Source of the DNA: Gammaproteobacteria bacterium
Lineage (GTDB): Bacteria; Pseudomonadota; Gammaproteobacteria; HTCC5015
Direction of reading: 5' to 3'
DNA length: 64,000 nucleotides
Assembly: GCA_028284675.1 (NCBI GenBank)
Contig: JANQRI010000004.1
Coordinates: forward strand, 5,772-69,771
In this document: piece by piece, positions 21,501 through 28,223 of the stretch
Numbering within the stretch: the first letter of the stretch is position 1
Layout: the number at the start of each line of letters is the position of its first letter
The notes under the pieces: model-generated
Databases searched by the model: none
Told to the model about the DNA's origin: nothing
The model's input: the letters and a program-made list of their open reading frames with translations, nothing else
Translations under genes and position numbers: made by a program

Positions 21501-21669
21501 GCTGATTATGCGAATCATTAAGGCATAACGTTTGTACACAATAACCCAGTATGTCACTTGCATACCCAACCAGTTCAGAGTATTTATCAAACAGCTCAGC
21601 GCCCATACCCTTGGTCTGAGACCCCTGCCCTGGAAACATAAATACTTTGGATTTAGCCGGACTATTCAT
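18565..21669 (-). CDS. Acyltransferase-acyl ligase-ACP loading protein, 1034 aa
   Basis: Three parts. Residues 8-290 are a malonyl-type acyltransferase (FPGQGSQ, GHSLGE near 91, GAFHS near 195), the obvious source of malonyl units for the AT-less megasynthase. Residues 330-830 are an adenylate-forming acyl ligase with YGLTEFSPIA, LRTGDIARVDDDGYFYITGR and a late Lys region, but the ATP-binding loop (usually TSGTTGxPKG) is replaced by MTDNRFAVLTH near 520 and is about five residues shorter. Residues 895-965 are an ACP with GLDSI near 931, followed by an acidic C-terminal tail that could dock with the megasynthase. The gene ends 49 bp before the megasynthase start. The order ligase-ACP feeding a chain that ends in a sulfotransferase resembles cyanobacterial olefin synthase. 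Whether the ligase is active is doubtful. Confidence 0.9.
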   Translation of the reverse strand: MNSPAKSKVFMFPGQGSQTKGMGAELFDKYSELVGYASDILGYCVQTLCLNDSHNQLGQTQFTQPALFVVNALQYHEKLLEQGTPDWLMGHSLGEYNALYAAGCFDFETGLKLVKKRGELMGRVSQGGMMAVIGLPVAEIEQVLVANGPVEIEVANINSPAQIVVSGSLTGLDKAKSLFEKAGAKACVKLNVSGAFHSVFMADSKSEFADFVNTIDFSVPKIPVVANVIAQPYVGSELRELLPEQLTGTVRWVDSIEYIRARDNAEFIEVGPGRVLTRLMPEIEKTLPQKVATPELKTEQQPAELPVFPDGYDQRFDEKIKTVTTLRKLVDGFEADKLSLCALSARQGADYRSMSYRELQQIIRTLGCGLLEMGVKKGDKVALLAENRLEWPVVYMAVASIGAIIVPLDVFFNADELTNAVSVSGVEWVFTSAIFMDYFTKIDAVCNKVRNVVCFDRHPALSDTQDAITAEHLLSNSGQLMFHYQAVLDSGRHCLQQGKDHYAVSEVHESDPLAYIFMTDNRFAVLTHRSITANIYGVHSILNESGRYVKPGEVNIATLPFHHALPAMGGFLLPFGAYIEAVVLPKFTSKLFIKTAIERKANYATMVPYMLEKVFLSLKRSGEKINGFKFFFSGGASIHKKYLKGLDEMGYKVVQGYGLTEFSPIATINPPMNNKLGSIGKAIGYSDVKIDQPDIHGNGELLVKGPSIMQGYYNLPEKTRSVIEEGWLRTGDIARVDDDGYFYITGRRKSIIVNKGGKNIYPEEIERQLEKEKYIAAARVMPRLDGRDGESPCAMLLPDYDAIRDLEVEYGRQFDGQELHQFVERKVKKITEDLASYKVPKYIEIIDDKNKLAEVVDRDFMFDDYYLTESPGETECAEPVSETSKIAAVSNSLLPQQKIHINQYFLNKLTRFLGISLSETDHNLAFDQLGLDSISLIKLKFDIEQDLDVCLPISLLGESDSLAELSENICVSESCEAVRQSILRKNEKNTEHELKEKNIFSLLENFLDSSNDLSTIYGEQLDNLYQMLVGDFAL

Positions 21670-21839
21670 AGAATCAACTCACTTTTACAAATTAAAAGAC
21701 CAACAACTACCGTACATTACCAATGCAATGCAGATTTACTGTACCAATTTAAGAGAACGCTATCGCGGTTTTAACTAAGGCAGGCTCTTCAACATGTAAA
21801 CCACCTGAAAATGAACGTCATCTAAAGTTTATAAAAATG

Positions 21840-22751
21840 CTATTTGCCTAATGAGTCCAAAATCACTTTGACCAGGACATGTGAGTCCGCTTCCATATGC
21901 GGATAGTGGCCACCAGCAACCAAAACCTGTTTCGCACCTGGCTTCAAATCACGTGTAACCGCCAAATGCCTTTCCTTATCTGTTTTCATCAAAGAACTTT
22001 CGTTACCATATATAAAGGTAACCGGAGCCGACACTTTTGCCAGCGAAGCCCCTACAATAGACATGTCTATAGTGTTATAAAGCAGGCGGTAATTTAATAT
22101 CATCGGGTCCCATCGCCATATATACCCCCCTTGATAAGGTTTCACATTACGTTGCGCAACATGCAATGCAACCTCTTCAGGCATTGGGAACGGTGCACCC
22201 TGTATTGATCGCTGTGCAGCCTCATCGATACTGCTGACAACCGAATGCTTATTGGAAATTGCCAGTTTTTTCAAATATGTTGCGATCAAATCGGCTTTTG
22301 TAGAATCGTCCATCGGTTTCCGCGGCGCAATCGGAAACTGAATAAACAATAAGTTTGAAATTTTCTGAGGAAATGCACCGGCATATAAAGCAGTAATAAC
22401 AGAGGACTCACAATGGCCGACAAGCGTGAATGCTTTATCGGTTATTGACTCGACAACCGCACCTAAATCAGATATGTAATCAAATAGATGGTATGTTTCA
22501 CAATGATCGGAGTGACCATGGCCGCGACGATCAAAGGCAACAACGCGATATCCGCTTGCGGCAAGATCAGCTGATATTTTTTCCCAAACACCTGCATGTG
22601 ACTGTATCCCGTGCATAAAAAGTATTACCGGACCATTCTCAGGACCGCAGGATCTGACACAAAGCTTATGATCTCTTACATTTATAAAGCTTTCACTAAT
22701 TTCAAAATTACCAACCGCAATATCCGGTTTCTTTAAAACCTGAGCACTCAT
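21840..22751 (-). CDS. Alpha/beta hydrolase with Cys nucleophile, 303 aa
   Basis: Typical fold marks are the oxyanion region ILFMHGIQSHAGVW (about residue 45), the FDRRGHGHS strand-turn (about 75), a nucleophile elbow TLVGHCESSV (about 110) and the catalytic His in GGHYPHMEADSH near the C-terminus. The elbow reads GHCES, so the usual Ser is Cys (codon TGT on the coding strand). The acid after strand 6, used in CurM-type thioesterases, reads Gln in FIQFP; Glu in GNESS after strand 7 is an alternative. ATG 22751 has GGAG eight bases upstream and is preferred to GTG 22760. It lies 170 bp upstream of the loading-protein gene on the same strand. The megasynthase has no thioesterase, so this is the best candidate for chain release; an editing role is the alternative. 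Confidence 0.85.
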   Translation of the reverse strand: MSAQVLKKPDIAVGNFEISESFINVRDHKLCVRSCGPENGPVILFMHGIQSHAGVWEKISADLAASGYRVVAFDRRGHGHSDHCETYHLFDYISDLGAVVESITDKAFTLVGHCESSVITALYAGAFPQKISNLLFIQFPIAPRKPMDDSTKADLIATYLKKLAISNKHSVVSSIDEAAQRSIQGAPFPMPEEVALHVAQRNVKPYQGGYIWRWDPMILNYRLLYNTIDMSIVGASLAKVSAPVTFIYGNESSLMKTDKERHLAVTRDLKPGAKQVLVAGGHYPHMEADSHVLVKVILDSLGK

Positions 22752-23167
22752 GGCAAACACTCCATATAAGCTTTTTATTAAAATTATTTTTAATTATTTA
22801 CTCTAAAACAAAACCACTTTTCTTTTTCTAAAATTTTATTATCGTTTATTTTTCATCTCGAAATATTAGTCATCACACCTAAAGCACATAACCTCTCATG
22901 AAGAATATTTATACAAAATTTAATACTCAAAAAAAATCGCTAATAAGTACCAAAGTATTTACCGTAGTTTAAAATAGCATTCTCTTCTGAACACTTTATG
23001 AAAAAACCAAGATCAAACTTCCAAAAATCAGATAAGAATTTATTGAATATATAAAGACTTGCACTCTATAAATTTATAGCTGCGTGATTACTACGAATCA
23101 ACAGGCTAAACGGTTCGATATTTTTAAAAATTCGCGCTCACCATGTACTTTCATGTAAAAACTATTA
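22752..23167. other. AT-rich intergenic region between hydrolase and PLP-enzyme genes
   Basis: About 416 bp with many A and T tracts and no convincing ORF, RNA gene or strong terminator. It probably holds the promoter of the hydrolase-loading protein-megasynthase operon. Confidence 0.6.
22783..22811 (-). promoter_or_regulatory. Possible sigma70-type promoter for the PKS operon
   Basis: On the minus strand TTGTTT is followed after 17 bp by AATAAT, about 30 bp upstream of the hydrolase start. The region is very AT-rich, so a chance match is likely; the position is the main support. Confidence 0.25.
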
Positions 23168-24298
23168 TCACCAGCTCTCGAGCAACGCAATAATATCCTT
23201 CTCATCATTATAAATATGAGGGGAAATCCTTACATCATCAGGACCACGTAATACCACATGAATATCATTGGCTTTCAGACGAGAAACCCATTCCGGCGCA
23301 TCTTTTCGCCGGACTGAAACGATACCTGCCCGGTCCTCACGATTAACCGGCGTAAGCACTTCAGCTTTGCTCTCCAGCAGTCCGTTTATTAAAAGATCCG
23401 CCAAAGACAAAACACGCTGCTCTATCTTCGCAACCCCTATAGACTGTAAGTATTCAACCGCAGCCGCAACACAAACCACAGGAACCAAAGAATTCAAGCC
23501 AACCTCCAGGCTTGCCGCACCCTTATTCAGGTTTTCCGGTTTATTGTTAAAACTTATAGGATCGGCTGACAGCCAGCCGGCCAATGGCGGGAACTGCTGC
23601 CCACGAATATGCTCCGGCAAATACAGCACTGCTCCACCTATGCCGGCCATAATCCATTTATTACCGGATGTAACCATCGCAGAAACAGGTAATTCGGAAA
23701 GATCTATTGGAATAATTCCGGCAGCCTGTGTCGCATTAAGTACAAAATGTACATTTTTTTCTTTCAATGCTTGCGCCAACGCAAACACATCCAAACGGCT
23801 GCCGGTATTATATTGAACATAACTGGCGACCACTGCGGCAGTATTCTGGGATACTTCTGCTAAAATTCTGTTCGCCTCATAACGCCCGTCTTTTTCCGGG
23901 TTTATATACTTTAGGGTATAACCTTGCTTTTCCCAGGGTATCGTGCTTGATGGAAACTCATCGGCCAGCACCACTACTTCAGTCTTGTTTGGCTGTATAT
24001 TACGAAAATGCAAAGCCACCATATTCATACCCATGGATGTGGTATTAACAAGCGCTATATCATTAACATCGGCATTGTAAAAACCGGCAACCGCATAATG
24101 CGATTTAATATTCAGTGGCAATACATTCTCAGCAAACCCGGCAACATCATCACTCATTAGCTTTAACACAGATGCACCTGCCTCATGTACCGGCCCAGGC
24201 AGGGGGCTCATCCCGGCAGCATTTAAATATGTTTGCTTTTCCAAACCTGGAAAGTCTTTCCGTACATTACTCCATTCTGTTGTATTATTTTTTTCCAC
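23168..24298 (-). CDS. Class V PLP enzyme (cysteine desulfurase/epimerase-like), 376 aa
   Basis: Fold type I, class V signatures: YLNAAGMSPLP near the N-terminus, a substrate-side NTTSMGMNMVA (about 84), NATQAAGIIPIDL and the PLP lysine in TSGNKWIMAGIGGAVLY (about 210). The active-site loop cysteine of true cysteine desulfurases is not visible where expected (FNNKPENLNKGAASLEVG), so this is more likely an aminotransferase, lyase or isopenicillin-N-epimerase-like enzyme. The start is GTG 24298, supported by AGGAAG five bases upstream. It sits alone with more than 300 bp on each side but on the same strand and within the cluster. It may make or modify an amino acid or amine for the product (inference). 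Confidence 0.8.
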   Translation of the reverse strand: MEKNNTTEWSNVRKDFPGLEKQTYLNAAGMSPLPGPVHEAGASVLKLMSDDVAGFAENVLPLNIKSHYAVAGFYNADVNDIALVNTTSMGMNMVALHFRNIQPNKTEVVVLADEFPSSTIPWEKQGYTLKYINPEKDGRYEANRILAEVSQNTAAVVASYVQYNTGSRLDVFALAQALKEKNVHFVLNATQAAGIIPIDLSELPVSAMVTSGNKWIMAGIGGAVLYLPEHIRGQQFPPLAGWLSADPISFNNKPENLNKGAASLEVGLNSLVPVVCVAAAVEYLQSIGVAKIEQRVLSLADLLINGLLESKAEVLTPVNREDRAGIVSVRRKDAPEWVSRLKANDIHVVLRGPDDVRISPHIYNDEKDIIALLESW

Positions 24299-24626
24299 CG
24301 GAACTTCCTATGCGAGACATAATTATTTTTAAATTTGTGTATTAATTGCTTATTACATTTGACGGTAATCTGGAATTTTTGATGACCTTTGAAAATACTT
24401 TATGCGGCGTCAGGCATTGATCACTTCAAGCAGCACAATACCGCGCACCGCCAACTACTTACTCATACTTCATTAAAAACACGAAGGTATTTTTATCGGT
24501 TTCCTACTGGAAAGGAATAGCACTTTAGTATGAAAACCAATATAAAACGGTACGCGTTATTACGATTAAACACATGAGCAATTGCAAAAAAATTTACAGC
24601 AAATTAATTCCAAAGTATAAACAACA
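24299..24626. other. AT-rich intergenic region
   Basis: About 328 bp between the GMC oxidoreductase stop and the PLP-enzyme start. No ORF of note, no RNA gene and no clear terminator seen. It separates two transcription units of the cluster. Confidence 0.6.
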
Positions 24627-26414
24627 CTAAAAAATCCCGCGGGACAAAACTGCTTCTGTGACACTCTCATCAACAGAAGACAATGGCTCCCGAGTTCCCA
24701 CCCAAGGTTTTGCACCAAAGTGAGTTTGCATAATTTTCTCGGCTGTTCGTGTGGCCAGTGCCTGAGTCGTCAAAGTAGGATTCGAACCACCACAACCATT
24801 TGCGAGCGCTGAATTATCTGCAACATATAAGCCTTCAACCCAACGGGATTGAGCATTCTCATCCAACACTGAGTCCGCTTCACTCAAGCCCATACGCATC
24901 GATGACTGCATATGTAAAAGCATGCCTGGCCAATCAAGCCGTAATACTTTTTTGGCGCCTGCCGCCCTGAGAATTTCCGCCGATTTATTTGCCAGGAACT
25001 CCCGATTCGCTAAAGTACGTTTAGAGCGCTTTCTCTTGGCCAGCTTAATACGCGCAACCGGCCCTTGCTGATCAGCCACCAAATCCGAAAGCTCGATACG
25101 GTTTTGCTCCTCAACATCATCATCGGTGATCACCAAAATACTTGTGGCATGTTGAAACTGCCCCATAACCTGCTTAAGCTCTCTCCCAAGCACGCGCCCT
25201 GAAGGACCGTCCCATTTTCCATATATCGATCGACGACTGCGCCCATTGGTATATTGACCACGAATTCCGCTGTCACTAAACGCCAGAGAAAACGCATAAA
25301 ACGCCGGCCCCAGCGCGACCTGGTCAAGACAACCACGCCCGGGAAAATCAGCACGTGCACCGGCAGCAGCACCTTTAAAGCCCTCCACCGGTTCATCAAA
25401 AACTCCGGTTACCCAATCCATCGCGTGATCGGTTAACCCTTTGCCTACCCAGCCGTTAGGGTTAGGCAGGTTACTATTCAACCATATTCGGGGACTCTCT
25501 ATACTGCCTGCGGCCAATACAACTACTTTTGCTCTTTCCTCAAACTGTTCGCCTGTAAGCGTATTTCGCCAGCGCACACCTGACGCTTTGGGTTGCCCAA
25601 ACATAGAAGAGCTGTCAGTGACAATGCTGATTACTTTAGCATCAGGCATTAACGTGATTGCTTTTCCGGCGTCAGACCATAAATCTGCAGTTAAGGCCAT
25701 CGGCACATAACTATTATGCGTGGATCGCTTCGCTTTTAAGTTGCGTGGCGCACCTTTAGGTAAATTACAGCCAATAGAACAATATCCACAAAAAGTGCAG
25801 CCTTGCGCCTGCGGAAAACGCAACAGCTCTGAATTAGTGGTTTTCCCGGCATTACCCTGCGGCTGCAAAATAGCATTTTCATTCGGCCGAAATGAATCCA
25901 CCACAATATCTTTTGTGGCATTCAGCGGTAACCCAATCGCCTGACAGCCCTGATAAAACAATGCTTCTTTCGTACCCATCGCCGCGGTTTGTACCGGTAA
26001 AGTCTTTTCAACCCAACGGTAATAAGGCAACAGCTCTTCGTAAGTGAACGGAAATAAATGCGCATCATCATACTGATAGCCATCCCCTGCAAAACCGACA
26101 AATGCACCCGGCTGACTACGTGGGCAGTTACCAAAATATGCCTGCGTTGTACCCCCAACACCGGCTGCATCCCAAATAAATGCATTCTGCCCAACTTCTC
26201 TAAACCATGCCTGCTGATTGGGATCTGACGGACCATTGCGTGTGATTCCGGTAATACGATTTCCATCCAAGCCTTCATAATGTGTGTAGTTTTGATCCGT
26301 ATTTTCATTGCGCCGACCACCCTCAAGCAGCAGCACATCCAAACCCTGTTCAGCCAGCTCTTTAGCTACAACCGGGCCACCTCCTCCCGCACCAATAACA
26401 ATTACATCACGCAT
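24627..26414 (-). CDS. GMC-family flavin oxidoreductase, large subunit, 595 aa
   Basis: An N-terminal FAD-binding motif (VIVIGAGGGGPVVAKELAEQG), FWDAAGVGGTTQAYFGNCPR-like GMC signature region (about 110), a Cys-rich stretch CTFCGYCSIGC (about 210), VLAAGSIESPRIW and the C-terminal NGCGGSNPTLTTQALA block identify a GMC oxidoreductase of the gluconate/sorbitol dehydrogenase type. I chose ATG 26414, eight bases inside the upstream gene with GGAAG before it; this is translational coupling. It has no signal peptide of its own and may travel with its Tat-type partner. No cytochrome c subunit is next to it. It likely oxidises an alcohol, possibly the cluster product or a precursor. Confidence 0.88.
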   Translation of the reverse strand: MRDVIVIGAGGGGPVVAKELAEQGLDVLLLEGGRRNENTDQNYTHYEGLDGNRITGITRNGPSDPNQQAWFREVGQNAFIWDAAGVGGTTQAYFGNCPRSQPGAFVGFAGDGYQYDDAHLFPFTYEELLPYYRWVEKTLPVQTAAMGTKEALFYQGCQAIGLPLNATKDIVVDSFRPNENAILQPQGNAGKTTNSELLRFPQAQGCTFCGYCSIGCNLPKGAPRNLKAKRSTHNSYVPMALTADLWSDAGKAITLMPDAKVISIVTDSSSMFGQPKASGVRWRNTLTGEQFEERAKVVVLAAGSIESPRIWLNSNLPNPNGWVGKGLTDHAMDWVTGVFDEPVEGFKGAAAGARADFPGRGCLDQVALGPAFYAFSLAFSDSGIRGQYTNGRSRRSIYGKWDGPSGRVLGRELKQVMGQFQHATSILVITDDDVEEQNRIELSDLVADQQGPVARIKLAKRKRSKRTLANREFLANKSAEILRAAGAKKVLRLDWPGMLLHMQSSMRMGLSEADSVLDENAQSRWVEGLYVADNSALANGCGGSNPTLTTQALATRTAEKIMQTHFGAKPWVGTREPLSSVDESVTEAVLSRGIF

Positions 26415-27387
26415 CTTTGACTTCCGTCCTACCTTCAAAATACCCCATAAAATCATCCCAGCCGTCCACCGGCTTCAGGCGCGGACCGGTATCATCTATC
26501 TGGTAACCGGCAAAATCCCAGCCCGGCGGCCTGGCAATTAAACTCAAGTCAGTAAAATCAATGAGTAATGGTGGCTCCACATAAGAAGCCGAACAAGCCA
26601 GCTGCAGCAAAGCACCCGGCAGAAAGCGCAAGTTACCAACAATCAGGCGACCAACCGGGCTTTGAGTATCACCCCAAATCAGCTTTACCAGTTTTTCAGG
26701 CTTTGCTTCCAACAACATAAACACCCGGGCTTTTTGCCGCCAGGATAAGGATGCAAACCCTTGAAAAAAACCTTGCTTAACACTGCGAGGATTAATAACT
26801 GCCGAAATTAAATTTAACAAAGTTGCGGAAAAAAGCGTCAAAGGCAAACCTTGTTTAGGTGCCGAAGATGAAAGCCAGTTAAAAAACGCCTGATCAACAC
26901 GATCAAGCATTTCTTTCTGATGTTGATATTGAAATTTACCGATCACTCCGGCCCTACCGTGATATTTAAAAATCCGGGCGATAATTCTGTCGCGCATTGC
27001 CGCCAAAGCTGTTATCAGCAACAACGATAAATTCGGATCAAAAGGCGCCGATATATCCAATGCTACGGACATAAAAGGGCCTGCACCATTATCAACACCG
27101 CCAAAACCCTGGACTGTAAGTTTTTGACGCTTGGAAAAAGGGTCCAGACCAGGTACCGCAAACGCAGCCAGGCCATTCAATGTATCCACTGAGAAGCCAC
27201 GTAACACTTCAGCCCAATCGACACTTTCTAAATCAGGTAGCGCTTTAGAGCCTTTGGCCAAAACACCCGTTGGTGCGAGCGCGCCAAACAAACCGGACAA
27301 GATAAGAAAATTCCGACGCGACATAGAGGTGAGTTCAATGCCACGCATTTGCTGAAGAAGTTCAGAACTCAAAATTAATTTTTGCAT
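26407..27387 (-). CDS. Tat-type small subunit of GMC dehydrogenase, 326 aa
   Basis: An ATG with AGGGA starts a protein with SRRNFLILSGLFGALAPTGVLA near residue 23, a good twin-arginine signal followed by a hydrophobic stretch. The rest is helical and lacks cofactor motifs, as in gluconate 2-dehydrogenase subunit 3-like proteins, although it is longer than the usual roughly 200 residues. Its stop overlaps the start of the GMC subunit by eight bases, so the two are made together. The expected job is to carry the flavoprotein through the Tat system and anchor it in the periplasm. It is the first gene of the minus-strand series, next to the 836-bp gene-free region. Confidence 0.75.
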   Translation of the reverse strand: MQKLILSSELLQQMRGIELTSMSRRNFLILSGLFGALAPTGVLAKGSKALPDLESVDWAEVLRGFSVDTLNGLAAFAVPGLDPFSKRQKLTVQGFGGVDNGAGPFMSVALDISAPFDPNLSLLLITALAAMRDRIIARIFKYHGRAGVIGKFQYQHQKEMLDRVDQAFFNWLSSSAPKQGLPLTLFSATLLNLISAVINPRSVKQGFFQGFASLSWRQKARVFMLLEAKPEKLVKLIWGDTQSPVGRLIVGNLRFLPGALLQLACSASYVEPPLLIDFTDLSLIARPPGWDFAGYQIDDTGPRLKPVDGWDDFMGYFEGRTEVKDA

Positions 27388-27860
27388 CGTTCCCTGAAAA
27401 AAAATTACTACGTTGTGGTGTGATTACTGAGCGCAAATAAAACACACTCTATTTGAAAATAAAATAGGGAAAAATACTAAACCTTCAAAACCAGTCAACA
27501 TATTAAATAAAAACCAGATTATTTTTACTTGTATATAACTGTTTTTTAATTTTGAAATATTTTTGTAATTTTTTTATTTTTCAAAAATCAAATAGGACTA
27601 AAACTTATCTCTTAAGTAATATAACTTTTGATTCGATTAATAATTATGCACTGCTTTGTTACGAAAAAATTTACCTTAAACTTCACTTGCACTACTACAG
27701 CTCCAATAAATGGACTCAACACAACTTTTTTGCACAAAGAAACCCCTGCATGCCAAATAAAGAAGCAGGCTTAAGTAGCAATACGATCAGTCAACACTAA
27801 AAGTAGTAAAAAACACAGACAACCCGAATATCTATACAACACGTTCAATAAGTTATGATA

Positions 27861-27894
27861 CTAGGGCCTGTCCACACTAGTGGACAGGCCCTAG
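27861..27894. repeat. Perfect 15-bp palindrome with 4-base loop
   Basis: CTAGGGCCTGTCCAC is followed by ACTA and its exact reverse complement. The stem is GC-rich inside very AT-rich DNA. There is no T run after it on either strand, so it is not a standard intrinsic terminator. It may be a REP-like element, a protein-binding site, or the fused end repeats of a lost insertion sequence. Confidence 0.8.
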
Positions 27895-28153
27895 AACTTT
27901 TGCGCATATCATCGAATTAATCGCAGTTAAGAAAGGGTTTCACGTGGCAACAGAAACACAGGAGCACGATGTGAGAGAGCCCGCACTATTGCGGCACAGG
28001 CTCATAAGCATATGGAATTTAATGCATCACTAACACGGTACAGACCTGGCACTCAAGTACAGGTATGGAATCATTCTGGTGCGAACACAGATTTACGGGT
28101 TTGAAAAAATCCGAGACAAGACCAGTCGCAGTTAAAAACACCAAATACTTTAC

Positions 28154-28176
28154 AAAGCCGATAACACTCCGGCTTT
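28154..28176 (-). terminator. Possible terminator after pntB
   Basis: AAAGCCG and CGGCTTT form a seven-base stem around nine bases, about 50 bp beyond the pntB stop. The T run is short. Confidence 0.35.
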
Positions 28177-28223
28177 ATACATATAGCTCACAACCTTGCC
28201 CAAAAACAATGCGGGCAAAAAAA

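Larger units (their letters stand above)
27388..28223. other. Gene-free AT-rich boundary region
   Basis: About 836 bp. The first 450 bp are extremely AT-rich and contain only an 82-codon ORF at 27552-27800 (plus) of low-complexity composition, which I do not accept. A perfect palindrome is at 27861-27894, and a weak hairpin at 28154-28176 may end pntB transcription. The 27900-28140 part has more balanced composition but no ORF, RNA gene or recognisable mobile-element remnant. It marks the change from the biosynthetic cluster to housekeeping genes. Confidence 0.6.

Noticed and set aside
23268..23816. Plus-strand ORF of 182 codons
   Set aside because: Shadow of the PLP-enzyme gene; Ser/Arg-rich composition typical of antisense frames.
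27552..27800. Plus-strand ORF of 82 codons in the boundary region
   Set aside because: Very AT-rich, no good start signal, amino-acid composition of random AT-rich DNA.
27861..27894. Palindrome as an intrinsic terminator
   Set aside because: No T run follows on either strand; pntB already has a closer weak hairpin.
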